Part shown: one piece after another, positions 1 to 7,541 of the stretch
Position numbering within the stretch: the first letter of the stretch is position 1
How the letters are laid out: every line of letters starts with the position of its first letter
DNA from: JANXUC01 sp964619065
GTDB taxonomy: Bacteria; Acidobacteriota; Terriglobia; Terriglobales; Acidobacteriaceae
Length of the DNA stretch: 64,000 nt
Assembly: GCA_964619065.1 (NCBI GenBank)
Contig: CAZUCC010000001.1
Span: 62,001 to 126,000 of the forward strand
Reading direction: 5' to 3'
Notes under the pieces: generated by a model
What the model was told of the DNA's origin: nothing
Seen by the model: only the letters and a program-made list of their open reading frames with translations
Database searches by the model: none
Translations under genes and position numbers: made by a program

Positions 1-87
1 TACAATCTAAGTGATGGATAGCTTGGCACTTAGCGACGGAATCATGCCTGGCGCAGCTTTAAAACTTGAAATCATAAACTTGAAACT

Positions 88-579
88 ATGAAGTGTCCCT
101 TTTGCGGGTTCCTGAACGATAAGGTCGTGGACTCGCGCGAGAGCAAAGAAGCGGATTCGATTCGCCGCCGCCGGGAGTGCTTACAGTGCTCCAAGCGGTT
201 CACTACCTACGAGCGCATCGACGAAATCCCCTACATGGTGGTCAAAAAGGACGGCCGCCGCGAGCGCTTTGACCGGCAAAAAGTGCTGAACGGCCTGCTA
301 CATGCCTGCGAAAAGCGCCCGGTGGCGATTTCCCGATTGGAACAGATTGTGAACGACGCCGAATCCTACGTGATCGACTCCTCCGAACGCGAGCGCAAAA
401 CCAGTGAAATTGGCGAGCTCATCATGAACCGCTTGCGCAAGCTGGATAAAGTTGCCTATGTGCGTTTCGCCTCGGTCTACCTTGATTTCAAGGACGTCAA
501 AGAGTTCATGTCCGAGCTCAAGGACCTCGTGCATACGAAGGACCCGCTAGTGCCACCGGCAAAGAGCGGCAAAGCCTGA
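88..579 (+). CDS. nrdR: Transcriptional repressor NrdR
   Basis: NrdR represses ribonucleotide reductase genes by binding NrdR boxes in response to ATP/dATP. The 163-residue protein opens with a zinc ribbon (CPFCG near residue 3 and CLQC near residue 32), followed by the FTTYER motif and an ATP-cone domain (about residues 47-137). This is the full normal length and order for the family. The ATG at 88 lies directly before the zinc ribbon, so the start is secure, although no good ribosome binding site is visible. No ribonucleotide reductase gene is nearby in this window, so its targets lie elsewhere. Identification is firm. Confidence 0.97.
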   Translation: MKCPFCGFLNDKVVDSRESKEADSIRRRRECLQCSKRFTTYERIDEIPYMVVKKDGRRERFDRQKVLNGLLHACEKRPVAISRLEQIVNDAESYVIDSSERERKTSEIGELIMNRLRKLDKVAYVRFASVYLDFKDVKEFMSELKDLVHTKDPLVPPAKSGKA

Positions 580-620
580 CGGACCAATCTAAGTCTCATA
601 TTTAGGGCGACATTAAATAC

Positions 621-1628
621 ATGGCTTATAAAGTTACTTTGATTCCCGGTGATGGTATTGGCCCCGAAGTCGTGGGCGCTGCGACTCGCATTCTGGAGGC
701 AACCGGACTGAAGTTCGAATGGGAACGCTTCTCCGTCGGCGCCGATGCCTACGAAAAATTCAAGGAATACATTCCCAAGGAACTCGTCGAATCCATGGAA
801 CGGACGCGACTTGCGCTCAAGGGGCCAGTGGGAACGCCCGTGGGGCACGGATTCAGCAGCGTCAACGTGGCGCTGCGCAAGAAGTTCGAGCTCTATGCCA
901 ATTTCCGTCCTGTGAAGAGTCTTCCTGGATTGGAAACAAAATATCCGAATGTGGATCTGATCATCTTCCGTGAGAACACAGAAGGCCTATATTCCGGCAT
1001 TGAACATGAAGTGGTGCCGGGCGTGGTGGAGAGCCTGAAGATCATCACAGAGAAGGCCTGTACGCGTATCTCGAAGCACGCCTTTAAATATGCCCGTGAA
1101 TTCGGGCGCAAAAAGATCCATGTCATCCACAAAGCCAACATCATGAAGATGTCGGACGGATTGTTCCTGCGCTGTTCCCAGGCCGTGGCGAAAGACTATC
1201 CAGAAATCACTTACGCCGAGCACATTGTGGACAACGCCTGCATGCAGCTCGTAATGAATCCTTACCAGTACGACATCCTGTTGATGGAAAACCTGTACGG
1301 CGACATTCTTTCCGATTTGTGCGCCGCGTTCGTCGGTGGACTTGGACTCGTGCCCGGAGCCAACATTGGGACGGATTGCGCCCTGTTTGAAGCCGTGCAC
1401 GGCTCGGCGCCGGACATTGCGGGAAAGAATTTGGCCAATCCCACAGCGATCATTCGCTCGTCCCTGCTGATGCTCGAGTACCTGGGTGAAAAACAAGCGG
1501 CGACGAAGATCCAGAAGGCCTTGGAGGAGGTCTACCGCGAGAAGAAGACATTGACGCGGGACGTGGGGGGCACGGCTGGTACATCGGAATTCGCCGATGC
1601 TGTGATCGCGGCGATGGCAGCGGCGTGA
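621..1628 (+). CDS. NAD-dependent isocitrate dehydrogenase family protein
   Basis: This is a beta-decarboxylating dehydrogenase of the isocitrate/isopropylmalate family, 335 residues. The N-terminal LIPGDGIGPEV, the central YGDILSDL metal/substrate motif and the FEAVHGSAPDIAGK segment are intact. The substrate loop reads SSVNVALRKKFELYAN, which fits the NAD-type isocitrate dehydrogenase (IDH3-like) branch better than LeuB, so a TCA-cycle role making 2-oxoglutarate is favoured. Homoisocitrate dehydrogenase activity cannot be excluded. It sits 41 nt after nrdR on the same strand, but the two have no obvious functional link. Confidence 0.9.
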   Translation: MAYKVTLIPGDGIGPEVVGAATRILEATGLKFEWERFSVGADAYEKFKEYIPKELVESMERTRLALKGPVGTPVGHGFSSVNVALRKKFELYANFRPVKSLPGLETKYPNVDLIIFRENTEGLYSGIEHEVVPGVVESLKIITEKACTRISKHAFKYAREFGRKKIHVIHKANIMKMSDGLFLRCSQAVAKDYPEITYAEHIVDNACMQLVMNPYQYDILLMENLYGDILSDLCAAFVGGLGLVPGANIGTDCALFEAVHGSAPDIAGKNLANPTAIIRSSLLMLEYLGEKQAATKIQKALEEVYREKKTLTRDVGGTAGTSEFADAVIAAMAAA

Positions 1629-1822
1629 TACCTGCATCATCGGCTCTTTCAATAGCGCCACGATACCCCGGTTCTGATAAAATTTTTAGTTCTGGGTTTC
1701 CTGACAACACTCTGCAGGCCAAGTCTCACAGACTGTTGTGGAAGCGATTTTCCTTTCTCGCATAGGGGTGTGTTCTGAAGTTTCTGGCTGCTCCTTACAA
1801 CCGTGGGCATCACCGGTTTGCC

Positions 1823-2713
1823 GTGTTCGTTGCGGTCGTGACGTTCCTGTTGCTGATTGCCGGAGCACTGGTCACGAGCAACGACGCTGGTCTCTCCGTC
1901 CCGGACTGGCCGACTTCGTATGGCTCTTACATTAAGTTTCCCCAGTGGGTAGGCGGCATCCGCTATGAGCACAGTCATCGAGTAGTGGCCGAATTTGTCG
2001 GGTTGCTCACGATCGTTCTCGCGGCGTGGACGTGGCGCGTCGACCGGCGCCCTTGGATGCAGCAGTTGGGTCTGGCGGCAGTGGGTACCGTGATTCTGCA
2101 AGGTATTCTCGGCGGGATCACCGTATTAAGATTTCTTCCTCCCGCAGTTTCGACGGCCCACGCTGTCACGGGTCAGACGTTCTTCTGCATCGTGGTCACG
2201 ATGGCGCTATTCTCGGGACGGCGCTCCATGGAAGAACCACCAAGAGTCGTCTTCGATATTCGAAAGCCCAGCCTCGTTGCCCTCACTCAGCTTTCTATCC
2301 TGGTGTTGTATGTGCAGCTCATTCTGGGCGGTATGTTTCGGCATCATGGGATGAGTTGGTGGCCGCATGTTTTGAATGCCGGTGTGGTGGCCGTGGTGCT
2401 TACGTGGACAGCCGTAAGGGCTCTATCGCAATACTCGGAAATTGAAGCCGTGCGGCGACCCGCCATTATTTTATTGAGCCTGATGGTGGCGCAACTTTGC
2501 TTGGGGTTCGCGGCGTTTATCACACGGGTAATGTGGGGACGGGATGCTGTGCAGCCGGAGATGCCCATGATCGTTTCTACGGTGGCGCACGTTGCGGTGG
2601 GCGCGTTGCTTCTAGCCACGGCCGTGATCCTGGCTATTCAAGTTTGGCGGTATGTTCCTGTCGCTATCTCTGAGGGTGTGTTCCGGCGGTCCCAGAGAGC
2701 CGTGGCCGCATGA
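1823..2713 (+). CDS. ctaA: Heme A synthase, COX15/CtaA family
   Basis: This membrane protein oxidises heme O to heme A for aa3-type cytochrome oxidases. The sequence carries the family motif GLSVPDWPTSYG after the first membrane helix and heme-ligand histidines in EHSHR, STAHAVTGQ and VAHVAVGA, with about seven to eight helices in all. The listed start is the GTG at 1823. The reading frame is open back to 1766, and the residues before it (HHRF) resemble the usual family N-terminus. No ATG, GTG or TTG lies there, so a CTG start at 1775 is possible. Its stop overlaps the ctaB start by ATGA, so the two are translationally coupled. Confidence 0.93.
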   Translation: MFVAVVTFLLLIAGALVTSNDAGLSVPDWPTSYGSYIKFPQWVGGIRYEHSHRVVAEFVGLLTIVLAAWTWRVDRRPWMQQLGLAAVGTVILQGILGGITVLRFLPPAVSTAHAVTGQTFFCIVVTMALFSGRRSMEEPPRVVFDIRKPSLVALTQLSILVLYVQLILGGMFRHHGMSWWPHVLNAGVVAVVLTWTAVRALSQYSEIEAVRRPAIILLSLMVAQLCLGFAAFITRVMWGRDAVQPEMPMIVSTVAHVAVGALLLATAVILAIQVWRYVPVAISEGVFRRSQRAVAA

Positions 2714-3645
2714 GCACAGCTACCCAACCATTGGCCGTCTCTGCGCCCAGCATTGCAGGGCTACTACGCGACTACGCAGAGCTGACCAAGCTGCGCGTGA
2801 CTACACTCATCGTCATGACGGCGTGGTGCGGATATTACTTCGGCTGCGTGAAAGCTGGGGTGTCTTCCCTCTCGTGGGGCCTGTTCCACGCGTTGCTGGG
2901 AATCGGCATGGTTTCGGGTGGCACGGCTGCTCTGAACGAAGTCATGGAGCACAAAGTGGACGCCAACATGCGGCGCACCGCGCGGCGTCCAATTCCTGCG
3001 GGCCGCATGAGCCTGCTGCACGGCGCTGTGGCGGGTGTTGTGCTCACGATGGGCGGAGCCCTCTACCTTGGCTGGGCACTGAATCCGCTAACCGGATGGC
3101 TCTCCTTGGCAACAGCGGCGATTTACCTGGCGGCCTATACGCCTCTGAAGCGCGTATCGCCCATCTGTACGTTTGTTGGCGCATTTCCCGGGGCCATGCC
3201 TGGAGTGTTGGGCTGGGCTGCGGCGCGAGGCCGACTGGATTGGGGCACTCTGGTGATGTTCGCCATCGTCTTTCTGTGGCAATTCCCCCACTTCTTTTCC
3301 ATCGCGTGGCTGTACCGCGAGGACTACGCGGACGGTGGCATCCAAATGTTGCCGGTAGTGAATCCGGATGGCCGTTCCACAGCGCGGCGCATTGTGATCT
3401 ATTCTCTTTTGCTGATTCCGGCCAGTCTTCTTCCGAGCTTCGTGGGAATGGCCGGGCGCGTCTACTTCGTGAGCGCCCTGATGTTGGGCATCGCTCTGCT
3501 ATACGTAGGCACGCGGCTGGCCACGCTGGAGCTTCCCTTGACAGCTCCCGTTTCCAAACAAAGAGCACGGCAATTGTTGCAGGCGTCGGTTTTCTATCTG
3601 CCTCTGCTGTTCGTCATCATGATGACGAATGCCGTGCCGCGGTAG
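2710..3645 (+). CDS. ctaB: Protoheme IX farnesyltransferase (heme O synthase)
   Basis: CtaB adds a farnesyl group to heme B to make heme O, the substrate of CtaA just upstream. The 311-residue UbiA-family protein has the first Asp-rich prenyl-diphosphate region (NEVMEHKVDANMRRTARRP), the YTPLKR segment and about nine membrane helices. The ATG overlaps the ctaA stop (ATGA at 2710-2713). Gene order ctaA-ctaB followed by a DUF420 protein matches known cytochrome oxidase assembly clusters. No oxidase subunit genes are present in the window. Confidence 0.96.
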   Translation: MSTATQPLAVSAPSIAGLLRDYAELTKLRVTTLIVMTAWCGYYFGCVKAGVSSLSWGLFHALLGIGMVSGGTAALNEVMEHKVDANMRRTARRPIPAGRMSLLHGAVAGVVLTMGGALYLGWALNPLTGWLSLATAAIYLAAYTPLKRVSPICTFVGAFPGAMPGVLGWAAARGRLDWGTLVMFAIVFLWQFPHFFSIAWLYREDYADGGIQMLPVVNPDGRSTARRIVIYSLLLIPASLLPSFVGMAGRVYFVSALMLGIALLYVGTRLATLELPLTAPVSKQRARQLLQASVFYLPLLFVIMMTNAVPR

Positions 3646-3657
3646 GAATCTGGTCTC

Positions 3658-4104
3658 ATGAGCGCTCCCTACGCCGTCTTCCCTGCCATTAACGCCACCC
3701 TGAACGGCACCAGCGCCGTGCTACTGCTCATTGGCAGGTGGCAGATCGCACAGCAGCGGATCCGGCAGCATCGTTCCGTCATGATTTCGGCAGTCATAAC
3801 ATCGACGCTCTTTCTGGCCTGCTATATCACCTATCACGCGCTGTTGCAGATTTACGCCAATGGCGCGATTACCCGGTTTCAGGGAACAGGCCTGTCGCGA
3901 CCGATTTATTTTTCTATCTTGCTCTCCCACACGATCCTGGCCGTGGTGACGGTGCCCCTTGTTCTTGTCACGTTGAGTCGCGGGTTGCGCGAGCGTTTCG
4001 ACAAGCATCGCGCCATTGCCCGTTGGACATTTCCCATCTGGCTGTATGTTTCGGTCACGGGTGTGGTGATCTACTTCATGCTGTATCACTGGTTCGCCGC
4101 GTAG
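3658..4104 (+). CDS. DUF420 membrane protein, CtaM-like
   Basis: This is a 148-residue protein with four predicted membrane helices and histidines spaced as in the DUF420 family (RQHRSVM, ITYHALLQ, LLSHTILAV, RFDKHRAIARWTFPIW). DUF420 members such as CtaM/YozB in Firmicutes are needed to assemble aa3 oxidase. The position 12 nt after ctaB supports the same job here. The family assignment comes from motif pattern and context; the assembly role is inferred. Confidence 0.86.
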   Translation: MSAPYAVFPAINATLNGTSAVLLLIGRWQIAQQRIRQHRSVMISAVITSTLFLACYITYHALLQIYANGAITRFQGTGLSRPIYFSILLSHTILAVVTVPLVLVTLSRGLRERFDKHRAIARWTFPIWLYVSVTGVVIYFMLYHWFAA

Positions 4105-4117
4105 GGCCTGAAAAAAT

Positions 4118-4155
4118 GGAGGTGCGGGCGTCCTCGCCCCTGCGGCGTATCCTCC
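4118..4155. terminator. Inverted repeat after the ctaA-ctaB-DUF420 group
   Basis: GGAGG at 4118-4122 can pair with CCTCC at 4151-4155, and GGGCG/CGCCC form a stem around the 4-nt loop TCCT. There is no T-run, so it may be a weak terminator or a remnant of a dispersed palindrome rather than a classical intrinsic terminator. Confidence 0.35.
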
Positions 4156-4254
4156 AATTCTGATATATTCGACTTCCGGTCCCCAGTAACCGCACGAGCA
4201 GCCTGCGTTGAGCGAGCCCTTGGTAAACGGCCCGCAATCCTGGAAGGAGTACCC

Positions 4255-4713
4255 ATGGCAAAGAGCGTTAATAAAGTGATTTTGATTGGGAATCTGGGCA
4301 AGGACCCGGAATTGAAATACACACCGAGTGGCACAGCCGTTGTGAAATTTTCCCTCGCCACCAATGAGCGCTTTAAAGACAAAGCCGGCGAGTGGCAGGA
4401 TCGTACCGAGTGGCACAACGTCGTGGCCTGGCAGCGTTTGGCGGAGATCGCGAATGAATATTTGAAAAAGGGCCGCACCGTCTACATTGAGGGCCGCCTG
4501 CAGACGCGTTCCTGGGAAGATCAGGCGACGAAGCAGAAAAAATATATGACGGAAATCGTCGCCAACGATCTGGTTCTGCTCGGCGGCCGGGAAGCTGGAG
4601 CTGGCGGAGGCGAATCCTCGAGCCGCAGCGGTGGTGTGCACCACGACATGGATCAACGCGTGCCTGAGGAATCCGGCACGGCTCCCATCAGCGACGACGA
4701 CATACCGTTCTAG
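4255..4713 (+). CDS. ssb: Single-stranded DNA-binding protein
   Basis: SSB coats single-stranded DNA during replication and repair. The N-terminal OB fold (residues 1-110) starts SVNKVILIGNLGKDPELKYT and carries the TEWHNVVAW strand. A Gly/Ser-rich linker follows, and the acidic tail ends DDDIPF, the partner-binding tip found across bacterial SSBs. At 152 residues the length is normal. A good AGGAG ribosome binding site precedes the ATG. Confidence 0.98.
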   Translation: MAKSVNKVILIGNLGKDPELKYTPSGTAVVKFSLATNERFKDKAGEWQDRTEWHNVVAWQRLAEIANEYLKKGRTVYIEGRLQTRSWEDQATKQKKYMTEIVANDLVLLGGREAGAGGGESSSRSGGVHHDMDQRVPEESGTAPISDDDIPF

Positions 4714-4739
4714 TAAGGGCCGAACACGGGAGAACGCGC

Positions 4740-5147
4740 GTGAGATACGTATTGGTATTGTTGGCGGTAGCGGGAATTGTGTTCTCGTCGTTTGCTTTGC
4801 GGGAGCACTACCGCACCGAGGATTCTCCTTGCCACATCAATGATGTGTGGGATTGCGGAGAAGTCAACCATAGCCAGTACGCGTCGTTGTTGGGGATTCC
4901 CGTGGCCGTCATCGGAATCGCGGGCTATCTTGGACTAGGAATTCTTTCTTGGATGCGCGCATATCGCGGAGTGCTGATCGCGGCAGTCATTGGACTCGGA
5001 TTTTCCTTGTATTTGGCGCATATTGAAAAAGATGTTTTGCGGGCTTGGTGTATTTATTGCGTTGGGTCATTGGGTGTGATCTCGCTCATGACTCTGCTGG
5101 TGATCGCAATCAATGTTCACGGGGCATTGCGCACGAAAACCAGCTGA
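4740..5147 (+). CDS. Vitamin K epoxide reductase (VKOR) family thiol oxidase
   Basis: Bacterial VKOR proteins reoxidise DsbA-like partners and pass electrons to quinone, replacing DsbB. This 135-residue single-domain form has four helices, the loop cysteines in SPCHIND and WDCGEVNHSQYA, and the redox-active CIYC motif near residue 103. There is no fused thioredoxin domain, so it needs a separate partner. The start is GTG at 4740, 26 nt after ssb. The function is inferred from conserved cysteines and fold. Confidence 0.92.
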   Translation: MRYVLVLLAVAGIVFSSFALREHYRTEDSPCHINDVWDCGEVNHSQYASLLGIPVAVIGIAGYLGLGILSWMRAYRGVLIAAVIGLGFSLYLAHIEKDVLRAWCIYCVGSLGVISLMTLLVIAINVHGALRTKTS

Positions 5148-5165
5148 CCCGTTCAGGAGTTGCTT

Positions 5166-5495
5166 ATGCCGGATCTCGCTAGCAAGACCTGCGTTCCCTG
5201 CCGTGGGGGAGTCCCCGCCCTAAAAGGTGAGGAACTCTTTGTGCTGACCCAACAGGTACCGCTTTGGGAAGTTATCAACGAACATCACCTCTTCCGGAAA
5301 TTTGAATTTCCGGATTTCCGCAAAGCCCTCACTTTTGTGAATCGCGTGGGTGAAGTTGCCGAACAGCAGGGCCACCATCCGGATATTTTGCTGGCATGGG
5401 GCAAAGCGGAAATCACCATTTTCACCCACAAGATTGACGGACTCACGGAGAGCGACTGCATTCTGGCGGCAAAGATCGATCGGTTGTATCCGTAG
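5166..5495 (+). CDS. 4a-hydroxytetrahydrobiopterin dehydratase (pterin-4a-carbinolamine dehydratase)
   Basis: This enzyme dehydrates the 4a-carbinolamine of tetrahydrobiopterin, recycling the pterin after aromatic amino-acid hydroxylation. The 109-residue product has the family signature EQQGHHPDILLAWGKAEI, where the HHPD histidines and aspartate form the active site, and the later FTHKIDGLTESD segment. ATG 5166 is chosen because AGGAG at 5155-5159 sits 6 nt before it; an in-frame TTG at 5160 is too close. No phenylalanine hydroxylase gene is in the window, so a moonlighting role is possible. Confidence 0.93.
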   Translation: MPDLASKTCVPCRGGVPALKGEELFVLTQQVPLWEVINEHHLFRKFEFPDFRKALTFVNRVGEVAEQQGHHPDILLAWGKAEITIFTHKIDGLTESDCILAAKIDRLYP

Positions 5496-5532
5496 CTAAG
5501 TCTTCGCTGCGTTCGCTGCCGACAAACAGAAT

Positions 5533-6903
5533 TTAAGTGGGTTCGGACGGAGCCAACGCGGCGGGCGGCACGTCCTTCCACAGCCGCTGCGCCAGAAACC
5601 AAATTGTCGCCGGAATAAACATCAACAAACCCGTTGCCATGGCAACTTTCGGTGCGGAGAAGCCAACATCCAGGAAGCGTCCCGCCAAATATGCTCCCGT
5701 TGCCAGCGTAAACATCGCAAATCCCAACTCAGCGGCGAATACGCGTCCACGGAAGCGGTCTTCCGTATTGAGCTGCAACAACGTCGTTGAGAATACCCAT
5801 GCAACGGAACCACCCATGTGCGCCAGCACGGTGCTGGCGCAAGCAAGAATCAGAGTTTTGGAAAAACCCAACAAAGTATAACCCACAGCGATGGCGAGGA
5901 ATCCAAACTGAATCCCCAGTCGCAAACGCGATTCCGCCTCCCCTGCCCACGTCGCGGAGATTAGAGGACCGATCAAGGCTCCCAAACCGCGCGCGGCCAG
6001 CAACACGCTCATACCAAGAATGGCACCTCGTTCCGCAGTCAGGCCATGCAGATGTACAGGAAAATACTCTTTCCCCATCACCGTGAACAGCACCCAACTG
6101 GGACCAAGCATGCCCAGACCCGACTTGACCAGCAGCATTGCCATGCGGCGGGCATCCGAACGTACATAGCGAATCCCTTCGAGAATCGGCGAAAAATCCA
6201 CTAAATCTCTGGCCCGAAAAGGAGAACGATTCTCCGCATGCGGCTCGTTGAATTTCATCATGCCGATCAGCCATGCCGAAATCGCAAAGGAAGCAGCGTT
6301 GATCACGAACACGGTATCCCGCCCGAACAACGCGGCGACTACGCCGCCGAGGCTGGCTCCCAGCGCGAGATTCAGCGACCAGGTCGTCGAGCTGAGCGTG
6401 TTGGCCAGGATGACGTCTTCCGAGCGGCAGATGTTCGGGATAACGGAAGTCCGCGCCGGCTCGAAAAATGTGACCATGACCGCTTCCAGAAACAAGAGGG
6501 GATAAATAATCCAAACCATGGAAGGCGAACGCGCCGCCAGCATGCAGAGCACAATGGCAACACGAGCAAGATCGGCTGCGATCATGACGACCTTGCGTCG
6601 CAGATGATCGTTGACGACACCCGCCGTGGGGATGATGAATGTCTGCGGCAGAACCTGTAACGCCAGGGCAAGCGCGACAGAACTGGCCTTGCCGGTGAGA
6701 TCGAGCAGCAGACTGTAAATGGCGATCGTGTAGAACCAGTCGCCGAGTTCGCTGACAATCTGGGCGGACCACAAGAGGCGGAAGTTGCGGTTCTCCCGCA
6801 ACAGGCGCAGGTAGCTGGCAACCCCGATCTTTCCCGAAGCACCAGTCAACGGTCCTGTGGATGCGGTGCCTTCCAAATCTCCTCTTGAGGTTTTGTTCGT
6901 CAT
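5533..6903 (-). CDS. MFS transporter, DHA3-like exporter
   Basis: This is a 456-residue, 12-helix major facilitator of the drug/siderophore exporter type. After a soluble N-terminus it reads NRNFRLLWSAQIVSELGDW, the entry motif common to this branch, followed by the motif-A-like loop NDHLRRKVVM between helices 2 and 3. The start at 6903 is preferred over the upstream in-frame ATG at 7017 because an AAGGA ribosome binding site lies just before it. It stands alone and converges on the pterin dehydratase gene. The substrate cannot be read from sequence. Confidence 0.85.
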   Translation of the reverse strand: MTNKTSRGDLEGTASTGPLTGASGKIGVASYLRLLRENRNFRLLWSAQIVSELGDWFYTIAIYSLLLDLTGKASSVALALALQVLPQTFIIPTAGVVNDHLRRKVVMIAADLARVAIVLCMLAARSPSMVWIIYPLLFLEAVMVTFFEPARTSVIPNICRSEDVILANTLSSTTWSLNLALGASLGGVVAALFGRDTVFVINAASFAISAWLIGMMKFNEPHAENRSPFRARDLVDFSPILEGIRYVRSDARRMAMLLVKSGLGMLGPSWVLFTVMGKEYFPVHLHGLTAERGAILGMSVLLAARGLGALIGPLISATWAGEAESRLRLGIQFGFLAIAVGYTLLGFSKTLILACASTVLAHMGGSVAWVFSTTLLQLNTEDRFRGRVFAAELGFAMFTLATGAYLAGRFLDVGFSAPKVAMATGLLMFIPATIWFLAQRLWKDVPPAALAPSEPT

Positions 6904-7030
6904 GATTCCTTCGAAAATGGCTCCATCAAGTTCATCGGACAGAGGTAGACAAGGTGCGGATAAGACTCGATTTTGTGGATATTTTGCATTCATCAAATCT
7001 TTACGGAACTTTAACAAACTAAACGGTTTG

Positions 7031-7104
7031 GCCTAGAGTGAGAACTTGCTGCGCAAAGAGAAGGAAACTCTTTGCACAGGTTACTTTTGCGCAAGAGTTC
7101 AGGC
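7031..7104 (+). promoter_or_regulatory. Structured 5' leader of the PEP-CTERM gene
   Basis: Nested complementary segments can fold this stretch: GCCT 7031-7034 with AGGC 7101-7104, GAAC 7042-7045 with GTTC 7097-7100, TGCGCAA 7050-7056 with TTGCGCA 7087-7093, and an inner AGAG/CTCT hairpin around AAGGAAA (7057-7071). An alternative 8-bp hairpin GCAAAGAG/CTCTTTGC (7053-7060/7068-7075) competes with it. Two exclusive folds ahead of a small gene suggest a cis-acting RNA. No known class was recognised. Confidence 0.4.
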
Positions 7105-7230
7105 TCCGTCTCGTGAGCTCTCTAAGCAACTTTGCTTCAGTCAGTTAGCCCTGTGAACCTCAAGGTAGCAGGCTTTGGCACATCTGTTGCACTTGTTGAA
7201 GATGCGACTTCGGTCTGGAGGCACTTCGTC

Positions 7231-7455
7231 ATGCAATCGCCGCTCAAGAAAGCCCTGGTCATCGCAGGTGCAGCAGTATTTCTTATGCCCCTGGCAGCGT
7301 TTTCCAGCCCTGTCCTCAATGCTGCGGTGAACGGTAAGAATGCCGTGATGAGCCGCGTGGCGGTGGTCCCTGAGCCCGGCACACTGACGATGTTCGGTAC
7401 TGGCTTATTGGGCCTGGCAGGGATTGTGCGCCGCCGCTTCCGTAGCGCCCTTTAG
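7231..7455 (+). CDS. Small PEP-CTERM sorting-signal protein
   Basis: This is a 74-residue exported mini-protein. It begins MQSPLKKALVIAGAAVFLM, a signal peptide, has only about 25 mature residues, and ends with a PEP-CTERM tripartite tail: VPEPGT, a hydrophobic helix with MFGTGLLGLAG, and RRRF. PEP-CTERM tails are recognised by exosortase, which ties the protein to exopolysaccharide or surface export. ATG 7231 is preferred over the frame opening at 7132 because the signal peptide starts there and GGAG lies about 10 nt upstream. The mature part is too short for an enzyme. No exosortase gene is in the window. Confidence 0.75.
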   Translation: MQSPLKKALVIAGAAVFLMPLAAFSSPVLNAAVNGKNAVMSRVAVVPEPGTLTMFGTGLLGLAGIVRRRFRSAL

Positions 7456-7490
7456 ATCTTCATTTCCCGTTTTCCTCTCTCTTCCTCTTG

Positions 7491-7520
7491 CCCCGAAGCT
7501 TTATGCTTCGGGGTTTTTTT
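7491..7520 (+). terminator. Intrinsic terminator after the PEP-CTERM gene
   Basis: A perfect 9-bp stem CCCCGAAGC/GCTTCGGGG with a 5-nt loop (7491-7513) is followed by seven T residues (7514-7520). This is the clearest Rho-independent terminator in the window. Confidence 0.95.
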
Positions 7521-7541
7521 GTGAGAGGTGGGCTTGCGGGG

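Noticed and set aside
1..87. Tail of an upstream gene at the left edge
   Set aside because: No reading frame of useful length or recognisable C-terminus could be seen in these 87 bases.
2652..3692. Long frame overlapping ctaB in another phase
   Set aside because: It is a shadow of ctaB: low-complexity His/Arg/Ser composition, no family motif, and it covers the same bases as a firmly identified gene.
3721..4656. Long antisense frame opposite the DUF420 gene and ssb
   Set aside because: It spans two well-identified genes on the other strand and has no recognisable domain or ribosome binding site.
5729..6772. Long alternative frame inside the MFS gene on the same strand
   Set aside because: A frame-shifted shadow of the transporter, rich in Arg, His and Ser with no membrane helices.
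7031..7160. Possible cyclic-di-GMP (GEMM) riboswitch before the PEP-CTERM gene
   Set aside because: GCACAGG and GCAAAG motifs occur but in the wrong order, and the conserved tetraloop-receptor and closing helix of GEMM are absent. Kept only as an unclassified structured leader.
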